Positions 10,447 to 20,094 of a DNA stretch of 64,000 nucleotides are shown here, piece by piece. Source of the stretch: Bacillus cabrialesii (lineage in GTDB: Bacteria > Bacillota > Bacilli > Bacillales > Bacillaceae); NCBI RefSeq assembly GCF_004124315.2, contig NZ_CP096889.1:184001-248000 (forward strand), written 5' to 3'. Each line of letters begins with the position of its first letter. The first letter of the stretch is position 1. The notes under the pieces are model-generated. The model searched no databases. It had not been told where the DNA came from and was given only the letters and a program-made list of their open reading frames with translations. A program made the position numbers and the translations under genes.

Positions 10447-12036
10447 TCATGGACAATCACCGGATAGTAAAGAAATGGTTTGCTGAACGATCCGTTCGTG
10501 CCCGCAAGCAGAGTATTCATTCCAAGGGTCAAAGGATAGAAGATAAACACGGTGATTCCGCACCGCGCTTAGGCTTTGCCATTCCTCTGTCTGTTGCAAC
10601 TGCTGGTAATAAGCAATGGTTTCAGGCTCTTTAAATAGAAAAAGCATGATGCAGTCAGCGTGGTAATTTGCGATATTTTCTAACGAAATAGCGTGTTCTG
10701 AAGGCATGTCAGCCGTATTTGCCGAGCAGAATCCTAAATCTCCAAAGAAGACTTCACGGACGCTTCGATTATGTGCCAGATAGAAGTTTTGCTTATGCAG
10801 CCTCAAAAAGAGAAAACGCAGCCCTTGGGCGTGCTGAAGTGTTTTTTTGGCGGCTTCCGTCTGCTGGTCATAAGCTGCGAGCCACTTTTCTGCTTCGGCC
10901 TCTTCTTTTAAGAATGAAGCGGTTTGCAGAAAATGAGTTCTCCAGCTTTCTTTTGAAGGAAGATACATGACTTCTGCGATGCGATTCAGTTGATTTTGTT
11001 CTTCTGGAGAAATAGAATCCAGGCTGAAAATTACATCTGGTTCAGCCTGAGATAACGTGTGCAGGTTTTCTTCCCATTTTTCATTAAACCGGTATGCGCT
11101 GAGCTGGACGGGGATATCTGTCGAATAATTTTGATAGTAGTAAGACGTCCATTTTGGATGCAGCGCGGCCGCAAACGGTATGTGATGAAGAGGAATGAGA
11201 TGGCCCATTGTGCCCCTTCCGTAAGCGGCTATTTTTTTTCGGCGTTTTTTCATATAGCTTGTAGGTGAACAGCCTGTATGTTTTTTAAAGATTCTGCTGA
11301 AATAAAATTCATCCTGATAGCCGGTTTGATGAGCGATCTCTTTTAATTTGCAGTTTGATCTTGCCATGAGCCGTTTTGCTTTGGTAATTCGCGTTTTTGT
11401 GATGAATTCTGTTACGCTCTGACCTGTCCATTTTTTAAAGCTTTCGCTATAGTGTTTGGCGCTGATTCCCGCCATTTGCGACAACTGGGTTAGTGTCATT
11501 TTTGTATCGGCATGGGTTTCGATGTATTGTTTTGTTTTTTCGATTGCTGAATGTGTATCCGTCTGTTCAGATAAACTGGCAGTAAAGAGGTCATAAATCA
11601 GGCTTTGTACTTCAATCACACATTTCAGCTGAGAAAGCTGAGACGATTCATTCCATAGCGCAGCAAGCTCTTGAAGCCGGACGGCAAGGTTTTCGATATG
11701 TGAAACATTTACAAGTTTCAATTTGGCTAATTCCGCTTCTGTACATGGAGTTAGGATATCTTGCCCGGTTTCCTTGATATAGCTTTGAAGCCTGATCAGA
11801 CAGGTATCTATATGTCCTTCAGCTGCTGGCGTAAAGCCGAAGGTCTCGTGAGGCGGACAAACATAGAGTGTCTTTTTTTGCAAAGGACTGACTCTTGTTC
11901 CGATCGAAATATGGCCGTTTCCTTTTAAATGAAAGATCAGCACGAATGAATCGGCTAATTGCTGTTCTGAGAAGAGATCACTGGTTTTTTTTAGATATTC
12001 AATTTGTATGGGATGATAAATCACTGTGTGTTGCAA
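10447..12036 (-). CDS. btr: Btr, bacillibactin-sensing AraC-type activator
   Basis: A 529-residue regulator. The first about 160 residues are a cupin-like N-domain. An AraC-type double helix-turn-helix follows at about 168-270 (MTLTQLSQMAGISAKHYSES, then LKEIAHQTGYQDEFYFSRIF). A C-terminal domain of about 260 residues resembles iron-siderophore-binding proteins. The family binds Fe-bacillibactin directly and activates feuABC. The start is TTG with AAGGTGG about eight bases upstream. It is transcribed in the same direction as feuA, 90 bp upstream of it, behind its own Fur-type box. Confidence 0.95.
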   Translation of the reverse strand: MQHTVIYHPIQIEYLKKTSDLFSEQQLADSFVLIFHLKGNGHISIGTRVSPLQKKTLYVCPPHETFGFTPAAEGHIDTCLIRLQSYIKETGQDILTPCTEAELAKLKLVNVSHIENLAVRLQELAALWNESSQLSQLKCVIEVQSLIYDLFTASLSEQTDTHSAIEKTKQYIETHADTKMTLTQLSQMAGISAKHYSESFKKWTGQSVTEFITKTRITKAKRLMARSNCKLKEIAHQTGYQDEFYFSRIFKKHTGCSPTSYMKKRRKKIAAYGRGTMGHLIPLHHIPFAAALHPKWTSYYYQNYSTDIPVQLSAYRFNEKWEENLHTLSQAEPDVIFSLDSISPEEQNQLNRIAEVMYLPSKESWRTHFLQTASFLKEEAEAEKWLAAYDQQTEAAKKTLQHAQGLRFLFLRLHKQNFYLAHNRSVREVFFGDLGFCSANTADMPSEHAISLENIANYHADCIMLFLFKEPETIAYYQQLQQTEEWQSLSAVRNHRVYLLSFDPWNEYSACGHERIVQQTISLLSGDCP

Positions 12037-12066
12037 GAGTAGACCACCTTTTCAGAAACATTCAAT

Positions 12067-12081
12067 TGATAATCATTTTCA
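12067..12081 (-). promoter_or_regulatory. Fur box of btr
   Basis: TGATAATCATTTTCA matches the Bacillus Fur 7-1-7 consensus at 14 of 15 positions. It lies 31 bases upstream of the btr start, so activator and uptake operon are both iron-repressed. Confidence 0.8.
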
Positions 12082-12141
12082 ATAAAATTGTACCAAATAA
12101 ATGAAAGTTTTCCTATATAAAGCTGGTGGGTTTTTGTTATG

Positions 12142-12181
12142 AAAAAAACCCTTACTCAGATATAAAAGTAAGGGGCTTTTG
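12142..12181 (-). terminator. terminator of the mur recycling operon
   Basis: An AGTAAGGG / CCCTTACT stem followed on the minus strand by a run of seven T. It lies 45-85 bases past the namZ stop. Confidence 0.75.
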
Positions 12182-12225
12182 TTCGGTAAGAAAATGTTAC
12201 ACGTGTAACATACGATGCTTACGTC

Positions 12226-13470
12226 TTAATAGATGAGATATTTTTTTCTCGTTTTGTTGAATTGCTGGAGTGGTTTTTCGTAGTTGTCTATGATGTCTTC
12301 GATAGAAACGCTGTTTTGAATTTTTGTCTTGATCCAGCCGTTGCCTGCCAGTTTATCAAATGAACCTGTTGAGAGGAACTCAAAATCCTCAGGATAGAGA
12401 TCGTGTATGGTTTTAATGAGTGATAGACCTGTTTTAACCGCTTCAAACTTTTCTCTGTCTGTCACGTAGAGCTGCACACCGTGGCAAAGGGTTCCTTGAT
12501 GTTTAGAAAACGTCGGCGTAAAGGAAGCCGCCCTGAATGTGACGCCAGGCAGATTGAGGCCGTTTAATGCTTCTTCAAGTTCTGTGCTTTTGATAAAGGG
12601 AGCCCCAATCAATTCGAAAGGCTTTGTCGTCCCTCGCCCTTCGGATATATTTGTTCCTTCAATCAGTCCGGTTGCGGGATAAACAAAAGTGCTTTCCAGC
12701 GTCGGCATGTTAGGTGAAGGGAGGACAAAAGGCAGTCTGGTGTCGTCAAAATCCATTTTGCGTTTCCAGTGTTTCATTTTCACCACTGTCAGATCGGCAT
12801 CAATGTCAAATTCCTTGTTGAACAGTAAAGCCAATTCGCCTATGGTCATTCCGTGCTTTAAGGGAATGGGATACAGTCCGACAAATGAGGCGTATTCAGG
12901 TTCTAAGACAGGTCCTTCAATATGTTTCCCGCCTTGAGGATTCGGGCGGTCCAGCACCATAAAAGGAATGCCGTTTTCTTTAGCGGCTTCCATTGCGTAT
13001 GCCATTGTATAAATGTACGTGTAGTAACGGGTCCCGACATCCTGAATATCAAACATTAGAACATCGACATTTTTCAGCATCTCTGGTGTCGGTTTCTTTG
13101 TTTTTCCGTAGAGGCTGTATACGGGAATCCCAGTTTTTTCGTCAATGTAAGAGCCGACTTCGTCTCCCGCCTGAGCGTCGCCGCGGACGCCGTGCTCAGG
13201 GCCGAATAAAGCTGTCAGCTTGATATCGGGGTTCTCGTGAAGAATATCGACACTGCTTTTCAGAGATGCGTTTACGCCTGTTGGATTGGTGATCAAGCCG
13301 ATTCGTTTTCCTTTTAGCCGCTTTTTAAAATCTGGTAAAAGCGTGTCTATGCCAGTTTGAACTTTTGTTTTTTTAGCCGTTTGATTCCTGAAATCGGGTG
13401 ATGCTGAGGCAGCGGTCATCATTCCTAACATTATCAGCCCTGTGAGAAAAGCGTATATTGTTTTTCTCAT
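12226..13470 (-). CDS. namZ: NamZ (YbbC), exo-beta-N-acetylmuramidase
   Basis: A 414-residue secreted protein with an N-terminal signal peptide (about residues 1-23, ending TAASASP) and one DUF1343 domain. Characteristic segments are RIGLITNPTGVN, ALFGPEHGVRGD and MLFDIQDVGTRYYTYI. The family (NamZ, GH171) removes MurNAc from the non-reducing end of peptidoglycan fragments outside the cell. It is the last gene of the murQ-murR-murP-amiE-nagZ-namZ operon. It completes the extracellular set: NagZ removes GlcNAc, AmiE the peptide and NamZ releases MurNAc for MurP. Confidence 0.93.
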   Translation of the reverse strand: MRKTIYAFLTGLIMLGMMTAASASPDFRNQTAKKTKVQTGIDTLLPDFKKRLKGKRIGLITNPTGVNASLKSSVDILHENPDIKLTALFGPEHGVRGDAQAGDEVGSYIDEKTGIPVYSLYGKTKKPTPEMLKNVDVLMFDIQDVGTRYYTYIYTMAYAMEAAKENGIPFMVLDRPNPQGGKHIEGPVLEPEYASFVGLYPIPLKHGMTIGELALLFNKEFDIDADLTVVKMKHWKRKMDFDDTRLPFVLPSPNMPTLESTFVYPATGLIEGTNISEGRGTTKPFELIGAPFIKSTELEEALNGLNLPGVTFRAASFTPTFSKHQGTLCHGVQLYVTDREKFEAVKTGLSLIKTIHDLYPEDFEFLSTGSFDKLAGNGWIKTKIQNSVSIEDIIDNYEKPLQQFNKTRKKYLIY

Positions 13471-13483
13471 GTGCCCCTCCTTA

Positions 13484-15412
13484 TTAAAGCGGTTTGCCCG
13501 TTTTGATATTTAATCCGTAGCCATATGGATAAAGGATATCTCCCGGCTTCGTGACTGACGGAATGTCGACTGGAAGTGTGCCTTTAGGTTTTGCCTGACC
13601 GAATATCGCCCTAACGCCTGCCGGAATATTGGGTTGAAGATAACGGCCATTTGCATATCCTTTAAAGCCATAGACAGCAATGAGCGCCTTAGCTTCTTCA
13701 AAATTAGCTGCATCATATGGGTTTCGCAGGCTCATTAAGACAAATGGCTTGTTGTGCTGCAGAGCGGCTTTCATCACAGCCCTAGGAAATACGGTGGCCC
13801 ATTTGCTTGAGTCTGATATGGTGTCGTCAATGACACCGTCGTTGACGACAGGATCGTTTTTCACGACATAGGAGCCGGTAATGATATAGTCAGCCTCTTT
13901 TACTCGTTTTTCATGCTCGGCATTAAATACTTGGTTGGCAAAATTGACTTTGCTGAGGGACACGGATTTGATTTTCTTTCGCTTGATGAGATCGTGAATG
14001 GTTTGTTCAATCGAAGCAGTTTGTTCTTCGTAAGGCGCGACAATTAAGATTCGGCTGTCTTTTTTAGGCTTAAACGGCAAGGTGTGCTGTTCATTTTTTA
14101 ATACGGTCACTGCTTTTTCAGCTATTTTTTTCTCAGCTTTCAGGTGACGCTTGCTTCCTGCGATTTTCTGGGCTTTGACTATTTTTTCTTTTATGCTGTC
14201 GTCGTTTCGAGCTGGATATATGCCGCGTTTTATTTTCAGGGAAATGATTCTTTCAACTGATTTGTTGATTTGATGTTCAGGAATGTCTCCGTTTTTCACT
14301 GCTTCTTTCAAAGCTTGGATAACACGTGCGAATTTCTGTTCTTCTTTCAAAGAAGTAACGGAGGCAGGCATTAACGCAATATCAACGCCGGCTTTTACAG
14401 CCATGACCACAGCCTCTTCTTGGCCGAAATGATCCGCAATTGCTTTCATATTGAGAGCATCAGTAACGATGACGCCATTAAAGCCCATTTCCTGACGAAG
14501 AAGACCTGTCATCACTTTTTTCGAGAGTGTGGCAGGAACCAGAATGTCCGATCCATCGAGTTTGCTTTTGTATGTGGTGTCGTCAAAGGCAGGAAATTGA
14601 ACGTGCGCTGTCATCACCATATCAGCACCGGCGTCAATTGCTCTTTGAAAAGGATAGAGCTCGACCTCACGAAGACGTTCTTGGCTATGGGAAACGAGCG
14701 GCAGTCCGTAGTGGCTGTCAACGTCCGTGTCTCCATGTCCCGGGAAATGTTTGAGGGCAGAGGCGATATCCTGCCGCTGCAGCCCTTTCATTGTATATAA
14801 ACCGAGTCGTGCTGTCAGTTCTCGATTGGAGCTGAATGACCGTACGCCGATTACTGGATTATCAGGATTATTATTAATGTCCAAGACAGGACTGAAATCT
14901 GTATTAATGCCTAAGGCAGAAAGCTCTTTTCCAATAATGGTGCCCGTCTGATAGGCATTGATTCTGCTTCTGGCTGCGCCCAGCGCCATATTCCCTGGGA
15001 AATTAGTGCCCTCCCCTAATCTCGTTACGATGCCGCCTTCCTGATCAATACTCAGGATAAGCGGGATTTTAGGGCTCGCTTTTTGGTAAGCGTCTGTCAG
15101 CTGTACAGTTTGTTTTGTTGTTTTTACATTTTCTGCAAAAAGAATGACGCCGCCGAATTGATACTTCTTAATTAGGCCGGCGACTTCCTCATTCATTTCA
15201 GTAAAGGCTTGCGGAGAAGACTCGCTCTTCTTTTGCCAATTTCTGAAATCCGGCATTAGCATCTGGCCGAGTTTTTCATCTAACGTCATGCGATTGACAA
15301 GCTGCTTGGTATCAATTGAGTTGCTGGATAAAGCAGCTTTTGTTTGGCTGACGCCGAGAAAACATGAAAGAAAGAGAACGGCTGAAAGGATAAGCGGAAA
15401 GACAGGTTTCAT
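13484..15412 (-). CDS. nagZ: NagZ (YbbD), beta-N-acetylglucosaminidase
   Basis: A GH3 exo-beta-N-acetylglucosaminidase of about 642 residues, secreted through a signal peptide (PLILSAVLFLSCFLGVSQ...). The catalytic domain holds the KHFPGHGDTDVDSH loop, whose Asp-His pair is the NagZ acid/base dyad, and the nucleophile Asp in VTDALNMKA. A C-terminal GH3-C-like domain follows. The open frame reaches 15442, but AGGAGG lies just upstream of the ATG at 15410-15412 and that start gives the usual length. In the family it trims GlcNAc from muropeptides and works with AmiE. Confidence 0.94.
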   Translation of the reverse strand: MKPVFPLILSAVLFLSCFLGVSQTKAALSSNSIDTKQLVNRMTLDEKLGQMLMPDFRNWQKKSESSPQAFTEMNEEVAGLIKKYQFGGVILFAENVKTTKQTVQLTDAYQKASPKIPLILSIDQEGGIVTRLGEGTNFPGNMALGAARSRINAYQTGTIIGKELSALGINTDFSPVLDINNNPDNPVIGVRSFSSNRELTARLGLYTMKGLQRQDIASALKHFPGHGDTDVDSHYGLPLVSHSQERLREVELYPFQRAIDAGADMVMTAHVQFPAFDDTTYKSKLDGSDILVPATLSKKVMTGLLRQEMGFNGVIVTDALNMKAIADHFGQEEAVVMAVKAGVDIALMPASVTSLKEEQKFARVIQALKEAVKNGDIPEHQINKSVERIISLKIKRGIYPARNDDSIKEKIVKAQKIAGSKRHLKAEKKIAEKAVTVLKNEQHTLPFKPKKDSRILIVAPYEEQTASIEQTIHDLIKRKKIKSVSLSKVNFANQVFNAEHEKRVKEADYIITGSYVVKNDPVVNDGVIDDTISDSSKWATVFPRAVMKAALQHNKPFVLMSLRNPYDAANFEEAKALIAVYGFKGYANGRYLQPNIPAGVRAIFGQAKPKGTLPVDIPSVTKPGDILYPYGYGLNIKTGKPL

Positions 15413-15438
15413 AGAACTTCCTCCTATCGTCGAATCAT

Positions 15439-16764
15439 TCATTCCATCGCTTCATAAATCGCGGTAATAACACTCCCGTAGCTGCCTGTTGGAAATTGGT
15501 CACCCTCAAACACGTTTGGATTTTCTTCTGGATCAGCAACAGGTGAATGCTTTTTGTTTGTTAACAAGGCGATGCCTAAATTGTAAGTTGGATCAATGAC
15601 GGTAACTGTCCCTGTCCAGCCGGTATGTCCGTAAGCATTTTTACTGGCATAAGGGCCAAACATCCATTCCATGTTTTTACTTCCGTTTCGCCGCCAGCCA
15701 AGAGCGAATGTCGGATCTGTTGCTGAAGGTGCTGTAAACAGATCGGCTGTCTTTTTGTCAAATAAAGAAACGCTTCGGTATGATCCTTTGTTTAACATGA
15801 CTTGCAGCAGAATGGCCATATCATCCGCGTTTGAGAACAATCCGGCATGGCCGGACACGCCATCCATTGAGTAAAATGCTTTTTCGTCATGCACTTCTCC
15901 TTGCAGCGTGTCTGTACGGATGTTAGGAAAATGAATAAAGCCGTCCCGTGTATTGCCCATACGTTCAGTAGCTGCGAACTGCTTTGGTTTAAAGCCTTTT
16001 TGCAGCGGATTGTACAAGGTATGTTTCAGTCCCAGCGGCTTGTAGAGCTCTTGCTCCGCGTAGACATCTAGCGGTTTACCGGTGAGTTTTTCGACAATAC
16101 TGCCGAGAAGCATATATCCAATGTCACTGTATACGTGTTTTGTCCCTGTCTGATAATCGAGCGGAATTTTCGTCAAATAATCGATCGTTTTGTCCCGCTC
16201 CTGAGAATAGTACATGCCGGCTTTTTCCGGTGTGTAAAAGTAAAAGCTTGAAGGGAGCCCTGATTGGTGCTGGAGGACATCGATGACACGAATCTTGTCT
16301 TTTCCTTTCATAAGGTCTCCCGGCTGATCCTTGAAATCAGGCAAATATGCAGAAACCTTTTCATAGACGTCGAGCTTTCCGTGGCTGACTAAGCGCTGCA
16401 ATGCAAAATTTGTTGCGTACATTTTTGTATTTGAGGCTAAGTCAAACATCGTGCGGGCTTTCATTTTGGCCGGCCGGCGCAGCAGTTCTGATTCTTCGTA
16501 CTTTTTACTGTAGCCGTACGCTTCTTTTTTTATGACGCGGCCATCCTTCACGACGACAAGAACGGCGCCTGGAAATCCTGCTGCAATATCCCGTTCTATT
16601 ATCTGATCAACCTTCCTTAGTTTCTTCGGCGAGAATTGCGCAGTTTCTGCATTTATGGTTTTCGGCTTGATCTGGTTATCTGCTGTGTGCGCGAAGGTTT
16701 CGTTTGGCGTCAATATAGACAGGGTTAAAATGGCACTGAATAAGAATAGTGTTTTTGTTTTCAC
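15439..16764 (-). CDS. amiE: AmiE (YbbE), N-acetylmuramoyl-L-alanine amidase
   Basis: A 441-residue secreted serine hydrolase of the beta-lactamase/class C PBP fold. It has a signal peptide (about 1-26) and the active-site tetrad SNTK (DLASNTKMYATN, about residue 110). The second motif YSD is in HVYSDIGYM, and the third is HTGWTG near residue 385. Despite the fold it acts as the amidase that removes stem peptides from MurNAc in this operon. It lies 26 bp upstream of nagZ. Confidence 0.92.
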   Translation of the reverse strand: MKTKTLFLFSAILTLSILTPNETFAHTADNQIKPKTINAETAQFSPKKLRKVDQIIERDIAAGFPGAVLVVVKDGRVIKKEAYGYSKKYEESELLRRPAKMKARTMFDLASNTKMYATNFALQRLVSHGKLDVYEKVSAYLPDFKDQPGDLMKGKDKIRVIDVLQHQSGLPSSFYFYTPEKAGMYYSQERDKTIDYLTKIPLDYQTGTKHVYSDIGYMLLGSIVEKLTGKPLDVYAEQELYKPLGLKHTLYNPLQKGFKPKQFAATERMGNTRDGFIHFPNIRTDTLQGEVHDEKAFYSMDGVSGHAGLFSNADDMAILLQVMLNKGSYRSVSLFDKKTADLFTAPSATDPTFALGWRRNGSKNMEWMFGPYASKNAYGHTGWTGTVTVIDPTYNLGIALLTNKKHSPVADPEENPNVFEGDQFPTGSYGSVITAIYEAME

Positions 16765-16820
16765 AGGCTAGCTCCTTTCCGTGCTTCTATCCCGTTTACT
16801 ATCCCTAAAACAGAAACAAT

Positions 16821-18188
16821 TTAATCGAACTGAGAAGCCATTTCATCTTTATATCCGAATGCATAGGTCAATAAAAAGCCGGTCGCGTATGAAATAAAGA
16901 GCCCAACGATATATAGGATGATTTGCGAAGGCAGGACGAGAAAGGAAAGCGGCAGCCCGGAGACACCAATCGCGATGGTGGCTATCTGAAAATAAGCTTG
17001 AAAAGCGCCGCCGATCCCAGCTCCTAAGCATGCTGTTAAAAACGGACGGCCGAGCGGCAGCGTGACCCCGAAGATAAGCGGTTCACCAATGCCGAGCAGT
17101 CCCGAAGGCAGTCCTCCGGCGATTGCTTTTCTCAAGGTTGTTTTTTTCGTTTTCACAAAGATGGCAAAGGCCGCGCCAACCTGTCCTGCGCCTCCCATAG
17201 CCAGAATTGGGAGCAGAGGATCATTTCCGATTGAATTGATCAGTTCCATGTGCACAGGCGTCAAGCCTTGGTGCAGTCCGGTTACGACGAGAGGAAGGAA
17301 GGTTGCACCCAGAATAAAGCCCGCAGCGATGCCGCCGATGTCCAGGATGGAGAGAAGGCCCGATGTAATGGCATCAGAAATGAAGCCGCCTAAAGGCATA
17401 AACACGACATATGTTACGATTCCGGTGATTAACAGTGAAACGGTTGGGGTGACAATGATATCGAGTGATTGAGGAATAAAGCGGCGGATAAATTGTTCGG
17501 TGTAAGCAATGAATATGGCTGCGAAAAGAACTCCGATCAGGCCTCCCCTGCCCGGAAGAAGCTGTTCTCCGAATAAACTGATCTTTGCGATCTCCGGATT
17601 TATAATCAAGATCCCCGCCAGAGCTCCGAGAGCGGGTGTCCCGCCAAATTCTTTCGATGCGTTAATGCCGACGAGAATACCGAGATATGTGAAAAGTCCT
17701 GATCCGATCACTGTCAGGATAATAGCGATTTGCGATTCTGCGGAGAGCCATCCGGCTTGAATGATTGCTTTTGTAATCCCGGTGATTAAACCAGAAGCAA
17801 CGAGTGCGGGAATAAGAGGGATAAAGATGCTGGCAATTTTACGTAAGAATAGTTTAAAAGGAGTGGCGTTTTTCCGATTTATATCGGCTTTCTTTTTTGC
17901 CGCAGCTTCTTTGACATCCTCACCTTCTTCTTCTGACACGAGTTTTGAGAAAGCGGCTGTCACATGATTGACGACTCCGGTGCCGAGGATGATTTGTAAG
18001 GTTTCAGCTTCAACGACCCCCAATACGCCGTCAAGCTCTCTTAAAGCCTGAGCATCTGCTTTGCTTTCATCGTAAGGCGTAATACGCAGGCGTGTCATGC
18101 AATGCGTATACGAGGAAATATTGGATTTTCCACCGCATAGTTCAAGGATTTTCTTTGCGAGATGATGGTAGTTATTTTCTTTGCTCAT
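16821..18188 (-). CDS. murP: MurP, PTS MurNAc transporter (EIIBC)
   Basis: A PTS permease of about 455 residues of the glucose/sucrose superfamily. The EIIB domain comes first (about 1-85), with the phosphorylated Cys in SSYTHCMTRLRI. The membrane EIIC domain follows a charged linker and has about ten helices. It imports and phosphorylates MurNAc to MurNAc-6-phosphate. No EIIA is fused, so a shared EIIA is needed. The frame starts TTG-ATG; the ATG at 18188 has AGGAGGGG at proper spacing. It lies between murR and amiE. Confidence 0.94.
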   Translation of the reverse strand: MSKENNYHHLAKKILELCGGKSNISSYTHCMTRLRITPYDESKADAQALRELDGVLGVVEAETLQIILGTGVVNHVTAAFSKLVSEEEGEDVKEAAAKKKADINRKNATPFKLFLRKIASIFIPLIPALVASGLITGITKAIIQAGWLSAESQIAIILTVIGSGLFTYLGILVGINASKEFGGTPALGALAGILIINPEIAKISLFGEQLLPGRGGLIGVLFAAIFIAYTEQFIRRFIPQSLDIIVTPTVSLLITGIVTYVVFMPLGGFISDAITSGLLSILDIGGIAAGFILGATFLPLVVTGLHQGLTPVHMELINSIGNDPLLPILAMGGAGQVGAAFAIFVKTKKTTLRKAIAGGLPSGLLGIGEPLIFGVTLPLGRPFLTACLGAGIGGAFQAYFQIATIAIGVSGLPLSFLVLPSQIILYIVGLFISYATGFLLTYAFGYKDEMASQFD

Positions 18189-18209
18189 CAAAACCCCTCC
18201 TCTGATGCC

Positions 18210-19061
18210 TTATTTTTTTCTCATAGATTGTATGGCTGCTCTCGTCTTATCGATATAGCCGGTTGTTTCTTCATACTGCTCAGCCGCCATGCCTAAAAAC
18301 AAAACATCAATCATAAAAAGCTGGGCGAGACGGGAGGAAGTGGCTGCGCTGCGGATCAAGGCTTCGTTGGAATGTGCTGTGTACAAGGGGACATCAGCCA
18401 GCGCAGAGACGGATGTCTGACTGAATTGTGTAAGGCTGATAATTGTGATGCCTTTTTCCTTAGCCATCGTGAGCATTTCAATGATTTCCTGCGTTTCTCC
18501 CGAAAATGAAATGGCGAATACGATATCATCCTTATCTGCATTTGCGATTAAAGAGGCGACAAGATGAGTGTCTGTGAACGCGGTTGCTTGTTTATGAATG
18601 CGAAGCCATTTTTGCTGGGCGTCCTTGGCGACAATTCCTGAAGCCCCGACGCCGATAAAATGCACGGTATGAGCTTTAAGAAGCAGAAAAACCGCTCGTT
18701 CAAGCTCTTTATAGTCCATCAGATCTGAAGTATCCTGAATGGCTTGAATGGCATTGCCGGCCGCTTTTTCAGAAATAGAGGGCAGCGGTTCGCGGGGAGC
18801 GATGTCCCGGTAGCCTTGAAAAGCAGGCTTTGCCAGATCGCCTGCCACTCTCATTTTTAAATCTTGAAATCCCTTTAACCCGAGTGATTTGCAGAGCCTG
18901 ATGACGGCAGCGTCACTTGAATTGGCTAAGGCGCTGATTTCGCTGACTGTGCTTTCTATCGCTTTGTGAGGATGAGTTAGGATGTAATCTGCAAGTTTAC
19001 GCTCGGATGGAGGGAGCTTGTGCTTCATTGATTGGATGATGGCTAAACCGCCTGCTGCCAT
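18210..19061 (-). CDS. murR: MurR, RpiR-family regulator of the mur operon
   Basis: A 283-residue regulator. The N-terminal RpiR HTH (about 1-77, with STVSEISALANSSDAAVIRL) is followed by a SIS sugar-phosphate-binding domain (about 120-255, containing FIGVGASG and ISFSGETQE). It most likely represses the operon until MurNAc-6-P accumulates. It sits 16 bp after murQ. Confidence 0.93.
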   Translation of the reverse strand: MAAGGLAIIQSMKHKLPPSERKLADYILTHPHKAIESTVSEISALANSSDAAVIRLCKSLGLKGFQDLKMRVAGDLAKPAFQGYRDIAPREPLPSISEKAAGNAIQAIQDTSDLMDYKELERAVFLLLKAHTVHFIGVGASGIVAKDAQQKWLRIHKQATAFTDTHLVASLIANADKDDIVFAISFSGETQEIIEMLTMAKEKGITIISLTQFSQTSVSALADVPLYTAHSNEALIRSAATSSRLAQLFMIDVLFLGMAAEQYEETTGYIDKTRAAIQSMRKK

Positions 19062-19077
19062 TCGTAGTCTCTCCTTA

Positions 19078-19992
19078 TCATGACTGGTAATTTTCGATTG
19101 CTTTGTCTATAAAACCGTTTGCTTCATTAAGCAATGTCTTAGCTTGTTCCTGATCTGCGCTTGTTTTGAGCATGACGATTGCCGTTTTGACGTGATGATT
19201 GGCTTGTTCCAGTGTGTTTCTGGCTGTTTTGTATGAAGCATTTGTGAGGCTTTGAATGATACTGATGGCGCGTTCTTTTAGTTTTATGTTGCTGACGTTG
19301 ACGTCTACCATCAAGTTTTCGTAAACTTTTCCGATTTTGACCATTACAGCGGTGGATATCATGTTTAGAATCATTTTATGAGCGGTTGCCGCTTTCATAC
19401 GTGTTGATCCTGTAATGGCCTCGGGTCCGACGACAACCTCAATGCTGTAATCGGCATCCTTGCTGATGGCGGAATTTTCATTACTGGTAAGGGCGATGGT
19501 GTGTGCTCCGACTTTACGGGCGTATGTTAGGGCGCCTGTGGCATAAGGTGTGCGGCCGCTTGCTGCGATGGCGATGACGGTGTCATTTGAAGTGAGTTGT
19601 ATGTTTTTTAAATCCTCTGCGCCTGCTTCTTCACTGTCTTCAATGCCCTCTGCAGCCTGCAAAAATGCTTTGGGGCCGCCAGCCATGATTCCAATGACCT
19701 GATCTGGGCTTACGCTGTAGGTGGGAGGACATTCAACAGCGTCCATGACACCGAGCCTGCCGCTTGTACCGGCGCCTGTGTATATGAGCCGGCCTCCATT
19801 TTGAAACGAGTCATACGCACAGTCTACAGCTGTTTTGATATCGGGGAGAACCTGCTGAACGGCGGCAGCGACTTTCATATCTTCGTTGTTAATCATTTGG
19901 AGGATGCCGAGAGTGGTTGCTTTGTAGATTCCCGCTGTTTGGCTATTGCGTGATTCCGTTGTAAGACGGTGCAGGTTTAATGGTTCTGACAT
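19078..19992 (-). CDS. murQ: MurQ, MurNAc-6-phosphate etherase
   Basis: A 304-residue SIS-domain etherase that cleaves the D-lactyl ether of MurNAc-6-P to GlcNAc-6-P in the cytoplasm. Family signatures include GRLIYTGAGTSGRLGVMDA (about 67-85), IAASGRTPYATGA and the GSTRMKAATAHKMILNM motif near 195. The SD AGGGGG precedes the ATG. It is the first gene of the recycling operon, preceded by a gap with a palindrome that may be its operator. Confidence 0.96.
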   Translation of the reverse strand: MSEPLNLHRLTTESRNSQTAGIYKATTLGILQMINNEDMKVAAAVQQVLPDIKTAVDCAYDSFQNGGRLIYTGAGTSGRLGVMDAVECPPTYSVSPDQVIGIMAGGPKAFLQAAEGIEDSEEAGAEDLKNIQLTSNDTVIAIAASGRTPYATGALTYARKVGAHTIALTSNENSAISKDADYSIEVVVGPEAITGSTRMKAATAHKMILNMISTAVMVKIGKVYENLMVDVNVSNIKLKERAISIIQSLTNASYKTARNTLEQANHHVKTAIVMLKTSADQEQAKTLLNEANGFIDKAIENYQS

Positions 19993-20078
19993 GAGGATGC
20001 CCCCTGTTTTAAATTAATATATCTTAATATTCAGTATATTCGTTTCTGTCATGATATTTCAACTGTGTTTTATATTTT

Positions 20079-20093
20079 TGAAATTTTATTTCA
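20079..20093 (-). promoter_or_regulatory. candidate MurR operator
   Basis: TGAAATTTTATTTCA is a perfect 6-3-6 palindrome about 90 bases upstream of murQ, the only obvious palindrome in the promoter gap. RpiR-type regulators bind such A/T-rich inverted repeats. Assignment to MurR is inference. Confidence 0.4.
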
Positions 20094-20094
20094 C

